Part shown: in pieces, positions 51,048-62,321 of the stretch | Layout of the letters: each line of letters opens with the position of its first letter | Numbering within the stretch: position 1 is the stretch's first letter | Assembly (NCBI RefSeq): GCF_000350225.1 | Contig: NW_005178667.1 | Location: 248,001-312,000, forward strand | Reading direction: 5' to 3' | From: Chondrus crispus | Taxonomy: Eukaryota; Rhodophyta; Florideophyceae; Gigartinales; Gigartinaceae | Length of the DNA: 64,000 bases | Program-made: the position numbers and the translations under genes | The notes under the pieces: model-generated | Database searches by the model: none | What the model saw: the letters and a program-made list of their open reading frames with translations, nothing else | What the model was told of the DNA's origin: nothing

Positions 51048-51538
51048 GTAGTTGTCGTTTATGTGTCGATGTATGTGTTCGTGGCGCGGGTAAAGTTCCC
51101 CATCAAATTTTTACTGGGTTTAGTTGTCGCCCTCCCTCTTTTGTATTACGCGAGGCGTCGCACTAAAGTGCGCAATTGTAGCCCCTATCGTTGTCGTTGT
51201 CGCCCCCCTATTTCTGTCATGTGCCATGTGGTCCACCATTTCTTCGGTATACCCGGAATTGTCGCCCCTTGTGTTGTCTTGACGCCCTCCTGATAACGCT
51301 TTTTGGGAGGCTGTCGCCATCTCAATATGTACCATTTTTTAGTGTCGCCCCTGTGATCTTTGGAATAGAATGGCGTCGCCCCTCTGATGACGAAAATTTG
51401 CGCACTGCCGCCTCCCTAATGGCCGCTTTAAGCCAAAAATTTAAAGCCGTTTACGCTACAGTTCGTGAGAACTAGTTGTGAGTACTATGTCTGACTCTCT
51501 GAGTAGTAGTCCTCCCCCTTCGCCAAATTCCCAACAGC

Positions 51539-52723
51539 ATGACAAGGGGACGCCAGCGCGATCATACTGTGAAGTCTACCGAGCGTCGAGCATCGCAATG
51601 GAATGCTGTGTTTCTAACAATTGGTAGGAGACGAATGATGGAGAACGAATCTGCTTTCACGTCTACAAATTCATTAATGCGAGTTGCCTACACTACATGG
51701 AGAGCGAAGAAGGAAGTAGAGCTGTTGCTTGCGAGAAGAAGACGTATCAGTTTAGGCGCGTTTAGTTTCAACTTCAACGGTCTAACGGACGGGGACGCAC
51801 TGCTACATTTCAGATTCCGTAAGCAAGATATTATTAGAATGATAAGCGCAGTTTCTTGGCCCACACAAAAGCGAACGACCAAGCGAAACAGATTCAGCGT
51901 CACACCTCTACTAGCGACCTGTGTCATACTGAGACGTCTCGCGTCACCAGCCAGGTGGAAAGACCTCGAGATTCTGTTTGGGAAGCACGCGTCGCAGATG
52001 TCAGAGATATTTTGGGAGGCCCTATAGCATATGTTAGATGCAAGACTCCACCTCATAAAAGTACCCATAAGCCCACAGTACATGCATCTAAATGCGGAAC
52101 GGTATACCACGGCAGTTCAGGACAAGTGTCGAGCCCTCGCCAACTGTGTCGGTTTCATAGACGGCACGGTGATTGGCATTGCAAGACCGCAGGGATATGC
52201 CACGCAACGCATTGCGTACAATAGGCACAAACGAAAGCATGCTCTCAAGTTTCAGGCTGTAAACAGTCCTGATGGACTCATAATGCATGTCCGTGGTCCC
52301 ATAGAAGGTCGACGCCACGATTGGACGCTGTACACGAGAAGTGGGCTTGACACGAATCTACCTGAGGTACTCGATGTAGGGGGAAAGAGATACTGTATCT
52401 TCGGAGATTCAGGATACAATCGTCGGTGGTTCATGGAAATTCCGTTTCAGGGAAGCAATTTATCGGCGCAGCAAGCCCCATTCAAACAAGGCTATGTGTT
52501 CTGCTCGCATAACTGTAGAGTGGATATTCAAAGAGGTCCAGCTCTACTTTACGACGGTGGACTTCAAGCTAGAGATGAAGTGTTCGAGTCTCCGTTTGGG
52601 TCCCTTTACCTGGCGGCGATGCTTCTCAGTAATATGCGCAATTGCATCTATCGAGATCAGGTAGCTGCGTACGTCAATTGCACGCCGCCAACTCTGGAGG
52701 ACTACCTATCTCATAAGGATTAG
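51539..52723 (+). pseudogene. PIF/Harbinger transposase (DDE_Tnp_4), damaged
   Basis: Two open blocks in one frame (51539-52027 and 52031-52723) are separated by a single TAG. The DDE core shows a first Asp in GFIDGTVIGIARP and a second in CIFGDSGYNRRWF, then the usual end PTLEDYLSHK. Between about 52519 and 52580 the protein departs from the family; in the next frame over the same bases one reads VEWIFKEVQLYFTTVDF, the conserved segment with the catalytic Glu. So two compensating shifts displace about 20 codons including that Glu. An alternative start at 51487 (MSDSLSSSPPPSPNSQQHD) is in another frame and may be an upstream exon. It forms a pair with the Myb-like gene on the opposite strand. 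Confidence 0.85.
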
Positions 52724-52926
52724 ACTGGGTGGTCTCGCTCCTCGGGCGCGCGGGCGGACGAGGAGAGAGGACCAAGTCCGCGAATGCATTTTTGCGAGCT
52801 TTAGCGCGGACTTGGTCCGCGGCCGCGCAGGGAGCCCCGCGCGAGCGGAAACTTTGCAGATAAAGTAGGTAAAAAGTCATTTTTCTTTAGTAAACAACAT
52901 TTGAAAGTGGGCTTAGAAGCCCTTTT

Positions 52927-53693
52927 TTACTTTCTATTAAGAGCCTCTATCAGGAGTTTATACTTAGGCAACTCTAGCTCCTGCGTCTTCTCGCGCTCCT
53001 CGCGTCGCTCCTCCCGCTCGTGTTCGCGCTCAGCGCGCTCAGCCTCGCTGCGCTCACGTTCGAATGCCAACTTTTCCCGCTCTAAATCAATGCGCGCGAG
53101 GTCTGCGTCGCGCAGGTGCGCTCCGAAGCGCTCCATCTCGCCACCAGATTCCATTCGTTTCAGGCGCTTAGTCTTTTTCTCGCTCGCTCGGACTTCCTCG
53201 ATCGGTTCCTCGCTGGTATCGTCAGCAGTCCTTCGCTTAAGAGACATCTCTACCGGGGCTTGGCCAATCAATTCCTCCTCGCGATCTTTCTCCTGCTGCG
53301 CGGTCTTCTTGGCAGTCGTCTGTACAGCTAGGTCATCCGCGCCTCTTGCATTGCCATCAGTAGCTCCTCCATCTCCCCAATCTCGCCTCCTACACCGGAA
53401 AGACGTTGGTTCGCGTTGTCGTTCTTGTCGAACTGCTCTTGCAGTCGCTTGTAACAGTCGCGCACGCTTATCCAAGTCACCGTCTGAGCAACGGAGGGAT
53501 TAGCGTTGAAATTGCTCGCAGCTTCGCCATATCTCTTACCGTTCTCACCAAACGCTGCAACATGAGCTTTTGCTGCAGGGACATCCCGTAGGAGCACAAG
53601 ATCTTCTTCGGGGGTAAAACGAGAATGCCGCCCGGTCCTTGTGGCGGCAGAGTCGGAAGGGGAAGGGGCGTCGAAAAATAGGACCTCGGCCAT
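52927..53693 (-). pseudogene. Myb/SANT-like DNA-binding protein with coiled coil, second Harbinger gene
   Basis: The ATG at 53693 (MAEVLFFDAPSP) opens 121 codons with a Myb/SANT-like domain: GRHSRFTPEEDLVLLRDV, a middle helix KRYGEAASNF, and WISVRDCYKRLQEQFD. It ends at 53328, but a frame shifted by one base, open from 53475 to 52927, takes over with GADDLAVQTTAKKT and a long charged coiled coil (LEREKLAFERERSEAERAE) ending ELPKYKLLIEALNRK. I infer one protein of about 255 residues with one indel near 53335. Harbinger elements typically encode such a Myb-like partner that carries the transposase to the nucleus and the TIRs. It converges on the transposase gene. Confidence 0.8.
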
Positions 53694-53965
53694 AATGAGG
53701 ATGAGAGTAAGATGATGTGAGGGTGGATGGGGTGACAGAGCATGAGTTCGAGGGATTATGGCATACTAGTACTATTTGGCGCGCTCATGTAGGACAACTG
53801 TCTCCGAATTTCTCACAATTGTTTCTCACAGGTTTTCTCTAACTGCGCACTTTTCGGCAGTATTCCTCACAGCTTCATTGCAGAATTCTGAATCTTTTCA
53901 CACCCGTCATACGTATTGCAGAATTTTGCAAAAATCATTGCAGAATTCTGCTTGCGTAAACCCAC

Positions 53966-54530
53966 TAATGGCGCCTGAAATGCACAATATAATATAATGA
54001 ATATGTGCTTCCCCACCAAAACCCCACACCCATCAAAGGCCATCACGTCTGCAACTCCCCATCCCTCCCACCTCCCAACTCCCCACCCCCCTCGATGGCC
54101 TCAATTACCGTCGAAAGAGCAAAGTATTTGTCGGAGTACTAAGCGGAAGGCACTTAGTGAGATCGAGTTGATGTTTGTACTGTATCCCGACGATATGGAG
54201 AAGCTATTTCAATGATCGATTACAGTACTGTTCATCCGGAGTGGAGGTGATCGGAGTGTCTCTTGCACTTAATTCTCAATATGCCCTGTGCTATCGTTTC
54301 ATCCTGTTTGGAATTTTAGGATCCTTGATGGAGATTAATTCAGCGGGGACGGAACAAAATTTAGCAGACAATTTGACACATTCCTAGAGCCACTTTCTAC
54401 TTCACTTTAAGTTAGATTAATACCTTGTAGTTCAGTATGGATAACGCTGAAATCTGTCACACTGTAAAAGGGCAACGACAGACTCAACCCAGTTGGCTTG
54501 GCCATTGGCACAGTCAAAAAAACTTGAAAG
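53966..54530. other. Spacer, nothing recognised
   Basis: About 560 AT-rich bases with no gene. It could include the lost left end of the next transposon fragment. Confidence 0.35.
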
Positions 54531-55980
54531 TATTCCCTACAAAAGATTGCACAGCTTTCCATTAAGCGTCAAAATGAGTTGCAAAACTACGGTGACCTCA
54601 TTCATTCCCCATCCGATGACGATAATGGCACTGATGCACCGATTTTCGATCAGTACTACAACGCCCACGGCTCGCAAGGTATCGTCGAAATGACGAACTT
54701 CGACGCTTTGCAGCTCCAAGGCATATGGGCTGGCTTTGAAAAGTTCGTTCTTGATCATAAAAACACTGGTCGTGGTAGGAAGAGCACCGTCACGGCCAAG
54801 GAAATGTTGTTTATGACGATGACTGTCATGAAACATGGCGGTGACTGGGCATCTATAGCAAACATGTTCAACTTCAAAGGCCCTACTATGGAGCGCATGA
54901 TTTAGAATTTTTTGAATCTCGTCTTCGATTCGTTTCACGAATCGTAAGTTGAGTATCATGCAAAAAGTGGACAATGAACGAGCTTGTGGCAAAGAAATTT
55001 TTCTCACTACCATATGGCACGCTACGCCACCGATGTGACATTTCAACCTTGCTATCGCCCTTCCAGAAGCGTACGAGAGAGAAATCGCTATTATAGCGGA
55101 AAGCAAAAGATGTACGGCTATAAGGTGGAGGTCTCCGTTTTGCCAATTGGACGAGCTATCGGATGAAATTATCAAGAGCTTGGGTCTGGCTCTGAACTAG
55201 TTATGTTTCAACAGATGCAATGGTGGAACGGAGCTAATTTACAGAAGCAAAACGAAGAAGGCAAATTGGCTCGCTGATAAAAGTTATCAAGGCAGTGCCG
55301 AGTTTTGCAGGGTTGTGTATCCCAGCAAAAACCCCACAATTTTGCTCTATCCCCTGCTCAAATTTCAACAAATCGGCACATTCTTAATGGTAGGTTCGGA
55401 GGGACAAGGGAAAGAAGGAGGGCAGGTTGATGTGTGTGAGTGAAGGAGTTGGTACCGAGGTTTACTCGGAACCGTCTTTCGGCGATACTTATACACTTTG
55501 AGTGTTACACTATCCCATTACTTTGGCACCTGGTAAACCGTACTCACCATATAGATTTGCAGTATTGCCTGTGTAGCTCTATAACGGTTCGGGCCAAATG
55601 CAAAATTTCGGCATTTATGCAAATTTGCATAACCCTCCAAAAGTCCACTTTCGTCCCCAGAACCCCAAAATCTGAGACTCTACACGTGTCATGTGGTGAT
55701 ATGGGGTGAGGGTCCGGACCGTCTAGCCATGTACGCGTGTCGCTCGATTTTGCACTTTCCACATAACAGCATGTGGTCGCACATTTTCAATAATTCCAAG
55801 CGACCGTATCATCATGGAGAATTATTTCGGGCGGCTTTGTGGGGAATGGACAGTTCTTGGGAAAAGTGGAAGTGGGCGGAGGCTAGGTACGACAGTGTAT
55901 TTCGCTTGTGTCTCGCAATGACAACTTTTCATGTGAACTGCAATCCATTGCAGGCTGATGATGGGTCATTGTTTAAGTAA
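54531..55980 (+). pseudogene. Second DDE-type transposase (Harbinger-like), heavily decayed
   Basis: Three conserved islands of one family lie in order on the plus strand. The N-terminal helical region is at 54531-54905, with STVTAKEMLFMTMTVMKHGG and FNFKGPTMERMI. The segment with the first catalytic Asp is at about 55015-55166, with YATDVTFQ and YYSGKQKMYGYKVEVSVLP. The C-terminal part is at about 55800-55978, where one frame gives SDRIIMENYFGRLCGEWTVLGK with the catalytic Glu and the next gives KWAEARYDSVFRLCLAMTTFHVN. In-frame stops and several frameshifts separate them, and the stretch 55200-55780 seems foreign or unalignable. It is a different family from the Harbinger at 51539, judging by motif wording. 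Confidence 0.75.
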
Positions 55981-57256
55981 ATTGTTAATCTTTGGTGCTC
56001 TATTAGAGTGTTCCGTCACGAAAAGAGACATACTGTGCAACGTAATTATCGGGAAAACGACAGCCTCGTATGAATGTAATGTTTCGCCCGTCTACTGTTC
56101 CGCGGTACCCAGATCGCCAGCCAAGCGATGAAGACCTACAGTTGTAAGGTTAAGACAACGGCGTTGGGCAGTGTTGTCGGCTTTGCGTAATTAGTTGTCT
56201 TTTTAAGACATAGTCATCATTTTAGAAGATATGAGTACAGTAGATGACGGTATATCACCTAATGCGCACCCTGTCTGTACGATTATGGCACGTTAAATGC
56301 CCCATTACTAAGCCTTTGAGGACCCGTTGCCCATTTGCATTTAGGACCTACTACATCAGTGTTTGTCCCACGTGTATACGTGTAAAATATCCACATGTAT
56401 ATGTGTATCCAAACCCCTGGCAGTGCGTATATTGGACCGCGCAGAGTGTGATAATATGGATCCTTTCTGGTCCGGTGTTAATCTGTCACGGAGGGGGTGT
56501 CCACGGTAGCGGTAAGTTACAACACCACCAACCTCTCTCGAGGGTGGCGGCTATGACTCCGGTTAACGGGCGAATGGAACGGCGACCCCAGAGGGGATAG
56601 GGCTCAATGGGCATACGCTTCCACCAGGCGGTGGAACGACCAAACTGGGGAGCGTGCACTTGTGGCCCTCGAGAATAACCCCCACGGTACGATCTGCTTC
56701 TTCAAGTTTTTCCTCAGTTCTAGCCAAAGGGGTCGCTGCCTCTCTTTACTGTGGGGGCGTACTGCCTCGTTCCTTAAGTACGTCGACGTCCGGCGGCCGG
56801 GCAGTACAGTATTGATCCGCTTCTACTTTGGATCACTACAATGGAGTACCTCTACTGTACTCCACCGGGGAGTAATCTGCACAGCGGCCCACGCAGCTGT
56901 GCTCTTGCGACCTGTAGTCGTCTCAGAGCGCGCACCACATGTGCTGGCTGGGACTCCCCCGGCTGACACTCCTATTACACTAATTTCTACGCCCCTACAG
57001 TAGGACCTCCTAGTCTACTGTACCATATCAGGACGCAATACGTACGGCGGTACACGTGGCCATTCCGTCGCCACCTGTCACCAGTGTCGGTACGTGCACC
57101 CAGTGTACAATCTGAGTTATCTCCTGCCTTTCCAGTATCTTCTGGTCTTCCCTACGGGATCTCCCTCCGGGTCGTTACGTTTACCGACACCGGTTGGTAC
57201 CCATTCTCCCACACAGAGGGTATGGTAATACGATAGAACTTATGGCAATATTCTAA
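55981..57256. other. Non-coding stretch with CACGTGTA boxes
   Basis: About 1.3 kb. Around 56370-56410 there are CACGTGTATACGTG and related palindromes, and 56990-57080 has CTACAGTA and ACACGTGG boxes. These resemble the LTRs of the CACGTG-rich family, so a worn LTR is likely, but I cannot place its ends. No gene is seen. Confidence 0.4.
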
Positions 57257-58457
57257 TTAAATTACTACCGCGTCGTCTGGTATAAAGTCGACGTCCGCTC
57301 GACCGTGAAGAGCCACGAAGCCTTGAGATTCTCTCCTAAGTCTTTGAATTCTTGGTAAAAGCCGCGCCCGTCCAACACTCCTCGTCCAACACCACGCGAG
57401 CCTATCTACAAGCGGCGAGGCCCATGATGAATTCGACGGCTCTATCACTCCGCTCGGAGCATACGCTCTACTTCTTGCAGCTCGGCCCCAGGCGTGTGGC
57501 CTTGCTCGGTAGGGTTTCTGCGTGACCGGTCGCGTTCCAAGCACCGTCGATGTATTGGTTTGTGACCTTGGTTTCGCCTAGCTCCCGCCTCAAATAGAGT
57601 TTGTCTTTGAGTGGCGTAGTCTTGATATGATCACAGTATCGTGGCGGAACTTACGACAGGTCGACGTTGTCTGGATTTCTTGCAATGGAGGCGTCTTCTA
57701 CGGCTTGATAGACGTGGTTCTGGAACTCTTGTTGGATTTCGTTCGCTTCCTCGTCCGTAAGATCTAGCATTTCAGCCACACCAACCGTGCTCGCTATATC
57801 TACAGTTAGATGTGGCGGTAACATGCTGATCATCTGGCCCTTGACGAGCCAGTACGGCGAAATCCCGAAGTTGGAAACAAGTACGCGGAACTCGCAATTT
57901 GGCTCGACTTGCACATAACGATCAGAGGCAAAGATTTGACTCTTTCTATAGAGCTTCACATGTGGTTGCAGAAGCATGAGGCCGTGCCGCTTTGAATTCA
58001 CAGAGACAAACGTTTGCTGCGCAGGTTCCATCGCGATTGGCTTGGTAACGCTGAGTCGAGGCGATGTCCGACCGCCTGCCCTGGCGAGTTTCTGAGACAC
58101 CGGAAAGGGCAGTGCATTTGGCGTTCGCCTGAGTGGCCTTCCCGTTATCGGGATCAAGGACGCGTCATCGAGATCGATCGCCTTTCGACATGGGTAGACG
58201 GCTTCCATGAAACGGTCCATGAAGTCACATCCCACGATCACTTCAGCCGCTAAGCACTGGGATATGGGGAACTCTACGCAAATAATTTTCGAACCATTTC
58301 TGAAGACCAGATCAAGGGTCTCAGGTAATGGTGTACTGCAATTACCTGGCGTACTGTACGCCTGGTCGCCGCCGTCGAAGGGCCAGGCTCCCCGCCTTTT
58401 GACACATGTATCACAAGTGTACGAATCGTATATGATACGTGTACGACACGTACGCAT
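57257..58457 (-). mobile_element. Ty3/gypsy fragment: protease to start of reverse transcriptase
   Basis: On the minus strand, 57651-58457 has the gypsy protease end and linker (VIVGCDFMDRFMEAVYPCRKA...). 57257-57544 begins the reverse transcriptase (TRPVTQKPYRARP, GVIEPSNSSWASPLV) and is then cut off. No LTRs are attached. It is an old fragment with a few breaks, related to but not the same as the two other gypsy copies. Confidence 0.78.
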
Positions 58458-59022
58458 ACGTGGTGCGCATGAGTTTCTATGCTAAATAACGTTTGACGCT
58501 AAGTGGCAATTTAATGGCCATTACAAATAATTAATTTCCCATTTAATAAGCAACGCCTATTGTAATATAACTACCGTCGTACCGACCACTCGGAAACGAG
58601 CGGGGATTAGAGGTAAGGGAGCGTACGCCGCTGGGTTTTCCACGCGCGAACGCAAACCGTGCCGATGGACCCAAAATGAGGGAAGGCTCACGTGGCCGGT
58701 GACGCGCAGCCGGACGGTGGTATTATAACCGGAAGGCCGGTCACGGAATGGAAGCCTGAGACTAAAAGGAAATCGGAACGGGATAGCAATTAGCCTTAAA
58801 GGGAAGGGAGGTGAGTCTGCCTCCTCTTTACTGGGACGGGCAGGTGTCCCCGGTCTTAACCCTTAAGTAGGACGCCAGGACAACTGTTTCGCTACAGTAA
58901 CTGCCACTTATTGTGTACCAGCTACTCTACACAATTACTTAATTTGCGCCATTAACTACTACTTACTAGTTAGCCACCGTACGGATTATACACGTGTGGC
59001 CGTGGCCGCGATCCCGGCCGAC
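58458..59022. other. Non-coding spacer
   Basis: About 560 bases without a gene or recognised repeat. The last part turns GC-rich and holds the first ACACGTGTGG box. Confidence 0.35.
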
Positions 59023-59132
59023 GGTTGTACCATGTGTGACCCGTGGCCGCGCCCGCTACTACCAGCTCTCCCACGACGATTGTACCACGTGTGACCCATG
59101 GCCGCGCCCGCTGCTACCGGCTGTCCCACGCC
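59023..59132. repeat. Two tandem 55-bp units with CACGTGTG box
   Basis: 59023-59077 and 59078-59132 are about 85 percent alike, each starting with a GG/GATTGTACCA(T/C)GTGTGACCC block and ending TCCCACG. A shorter related piece precedes them. The CACGTG-type core is shared with the retroelement LTRs of this window. Confidence 0.7.
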
Positions 59133-59295
59133 GGACTCTTGGGGTACTACTGTACACGGGCGCAGGCGCGTGTACGCCCGCTCGCTACAGTAGCACCCGC
59201 CCTCCCGCGCGGTTATCATCTCCCCGGGGGGTCGTGGTACGGAATTGTACTACAGACCCCCTTCCTTACTTCGCGACACGCCCCCGTCTCGGCCG

Positions 59296-61869
59296 ATGTC
59301 TGAAATGACCGGCTTGCAAGGGGCGCCCACCGTACGGAAACCCCCGCGCCGACCGAGGGAGCGCAGTTGTGCTGCGGTCGACTCCATAGGGGTCCCTATG
59401 GAGTTTTTAGTATTGAACCGTGGCGGTTCCTCCGGTGCAGTGGCGGGTCTCCTCACGCCTTCCTTTTCTCCCACAATGCACCTCCCAACTCATCCCACAG
59501 CACACCCCACGGCTCACTCCACAACCACCGCTATCCACGTTCTCCCCCACGCTTATTCCCCCCTTTTTTCTCCACCCAAACAGATGGCGGATCACCGCGC
59601 GGAGCAGGGGCAGCCCCCACGCGAGCGGCCTCCCTCGGCGGCACCCGCGACGGCGCTTTCTTTCCATCCGGCGCAGTCTTCGCGCGCCGGGGAACAACCC
59701 GGTACGGGTCCCTCTGACCGTCCGGCGCAGCCCGCGGGTACCGGTGGCCTCCCGACTCGGGGTCCTTCTCCCGAGGAATGCGGGCCCTTGCGGCGCCCCC
59801 TAAGATCAGCCCTGGCTCCCCAGGTCGGAGAGTTGACCGTACTGAGGCGGTCGCCCGACTGGGTCGCAGCTGCGAGACACCCGGCAACCGAAGGAGGAAC
59901 TCGGCTGGCGCGGCCTGATCCGTACGCGGTTACACCCCCCGGTGGCGGCGACGCCGCCGACGGGCTGGCTCGGCGCCGGGATGCGCACCGTCCGGTCCAT
60001 GTTGCAAAAGAACGACTTGGACCACCGGGCGTCACGGGGTTGTCGGAACCCTGGCAGGGGCAACCGCCGATGACCTTCGACGCTTACATCGGTACGGCTT
60101 TCCCCGACTCCGCTCAGTTTGAGGCCATCCCGAGGCGGAGGGGCATCCGCACGCCCTCCCCTCGCGGTCTCGTTTTGTCAAGAAAACCGCCCGGCTGCGT
60201 GGAGCACTCGTTGGCTCCACGTGCCGCATCGGGCGATAGCCGACTCCCGCTCGGATCTCCTGTATATCCGCTGTGCGAGTGAGGAGCAATACCAGGGATG
60301 TTTGCCCTCTTCGATCAGTTCGGCGGGGATACGAACCCCAGGCCTCACGTCCAGCTGGTGGCCTTCCCCCGCCCGTTCGACCGGTGGTACAGTGTGGCCG
60401 ACCGCATTCGGTGCGGTGAGAATTCTGCCAAGGAGATCCGACTGCGGTGGCGCCGCGCGGATGCCTATTTCCACATGTGTCCCACGACGGAATTCTTCGC
60501 GGTCCCCCTGTCGGCCCGGGGTCGGTTATACCCCGCCCTCCCGGACAGATGGAGTGACCTCGAGGCTCCACAGTACCTCTGCGTCCCGACGCCCAGCGCG
60601 CTGGTGTACGTCGACGCATGCTGGATGCCGGTGGGTCCGTTCGGTCGGGAAGCGTCTCCGGAGACGCGCCGGCTGATCGACGCGATTATAATGTCGGAGT
60701 TGGCCGTCCTGCCGTTGCTAATTTTCCTTCACGCCGCACGGGACGGCCTACCGTTCTTCACGAGGTGCCCGGACCCCCGCTTGGCGAGCTGGAATGCAAA
60801 TGACCCCGGCCAGTGGGGCTCGCTCTTCCGGTTATCTCCGGGGCTTTTGCATATCATCCGGTCGGTCTGGGTGGCGACCATCCTCGAGGGCGCGTCCTTC
60901 GACCCGGCTGGCGCCGAGGCCATCCTCGACTTCTCCGAACGGTTGGACTGGTCCCTCCCCGAGCGGGGCGACTTCGTCTGGTACAGTTGGGCCCGCGGGT
61001 GCTCCCCGCGGATGCCACATTGGGATGGCACCTCGGCGGAGGACGCCAACTGGTACGAGCCCGTTCCGGACGCGGATACTGCGTCTTACGGCGCCGTCAT
61101 TGCTTCGGGCGACGGGTAGGGCGCAGCGGTCACCTCCATCAGTGCCCCCGTCGAGCCCTCCACCGATTCGTTGCCGGTTACGGCGGCTCCGCTCTCGCCG
61201 ATGCCGGGTACAACCGGCACCACGGAGGGTCCTCCAGTCGGTCTGTCGACGCCGCCCGAGTTGGACGTGCCGGTGGCTGCGGTTTCCCCGCGAGCCATGG
61301 AGGAGAAGCCCGTGACGGCATCTGCCCCGGTGGTTCCCCCTCCCGCCGGCATTACTGTAAATCCGGCGGCGGTAAATCCGCCTGAGGTGGCACCCGTGTC
61401 GGCACCAGACTCCGCCGCTTTCCCCGTCAGCGATATGACCGGGACGGGGACCCAGACCCCTTCGGTGGTGGCTGATGGAGCCCCCAAGGGTGCGCCGGAT
61501 GGAGAGCCTCTCGCTACGGTTCCGGACGCGCAGGCTGCCCTGCGCGCTCTGCAAGTGGAGTGCAGGTATGCGTGTGTACCCGTACCGCTCACCCTTGCAG
61601 TAGGTTTGACGTCCGCGCGCGCTTGGCTGGTTGAGGTGACCCAGCTCAAGGCCTGGGTGGCGGGCCTCCAATTCGCCATCCGCCAGCGCGACACCGGCGA
61701 GGACCTTCTGCGGGGTGAGACGATGGCGCGTATTCGCGCCGCTCAGGAACACCTCGCGGTATTGAGGGAGCAGGTTGCTGCCAAGAGACCGTACGGTTCG
61801 GTCGATTTCGTCCCCGGGGGCACGACGCAGGGGACGGAGCCCCCCGCCAAGTGCCAGCGTCGCGACTAA
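59296..61869 (+). pseudogene. Long GC-rich reading frame of unknown function, probably inside a mobile element
   Basis: One frame stays open for almost 2.6 kb with about two breaks. The first part (from the ATG at 59296) is Pro/Ala/Arg-rich and low in complexity. The middle (60298-61119) has a more ordered composition rich in Trp, Phe and Arg (EIRLRWRRADAYFHM, ELAVLPLLIFLHAARDG, FVWYSWARGCSP). The last part (61171-61869) has a Pro/Val/Thr linker and a C-terminal helix pair (LRALQVECRY, MARIRAAQEHLAVLREQV). No reverse transcriptase, integrase or transposase motif appears. An LTR of the CACGTG-rich family follows at 62322, and LTR-like repeats precede it, so it may be an extra gene of such an element. 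I treat it as a fossil. Confidence 0.45.
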
Positions 61870-62321
61870 GGCCGGTAACGGAGGCGGGGAGAGTAGCGAA
61901 CCGCCTCCATTGACCAAGGCCCTTCCTTTCCATAAAGTACTCTTTCTTCTCCTGGCTCCCTCCTTGACCTTGGCGCTCGTATCCGCGTCCTTCTTCTCCT
62001 GGCCCCTACTGGTTTCCCCGAATTTCTTCCCTTCTCGCCAATATCGATAGTCCGTCGACCGTGCAGGTTGCGGTAGACGAACTCGCGGTGGTCCCAACGT
62101 GATCCCTACGGCGGTCGCTCCCCATCCGCGTTCGCCGCGGGGCTTCACCCCGGCACAGGGGCACGGTACCCCCCGGTGCGGAGGTACGATACCCCCTTCC
62201 CACGTATTTAAAAACGGGGCCATCCGTTTGGAAAAGGGAGTTTCCAAATAACGGTGGTGCTGTATCCCGCTCTGCTTGAGGTGGAGCGTGACTGTCCCCG
62301 TCCCCAAACCTCACTGACGGT

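Larger units (their letters stand above)
43291..51420 (+). mobile_element. MULE DNA transposon with cargo, split by a copia fossil and a solo LTR
   Basis: The right inverted repeat is 51369-51420. The left one is split into 43291-43306 and 46769-46804 by the copia element. Removing the copia copy and one GACAG gives a 52-base repeat that matches the right one at 49 positions, the three differences all being transitions. GGGGCGAC-type motifs recur inside both ends. The interior carries a J-domain gene and a MULE transposase. No 8-10 bp target duplication is recognisable at the outer edges. Confidence 0.75.
43179..53965 (+). mobile_element. PIF/Harbinger-like element, split by nested insertions (composite extent)
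   Basis: The left end at 43179 (GTGGGTTTACGCAcgGCAGAATTCTG) matches the reverse complement of the right end at 53965 (GTGGGTTTACGCAAGCAGAATTCTG) over about 25 bases. The Harbinger DDE gene and a minus-strand Myb-like gene lie just inside the right half. If the MULE at 43291-51420 is taken out, a 2.7-kb element remains with leaders of about 240 and 270 bases, a normal Harbinger size. Three-base target duplications are not clear (ATT on the left, TAA on the right). The extent is inferred from the end match and gene order. Confidence 0.6.

Noticed and set aside
60832-62307. 491-codon frame on the minus strand
   Set aside because: It is the GC-rich shadow of the plus-strand frame at 59296-61869 and of non-coding sequence. 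It is Arg/Gly-rich without structure.
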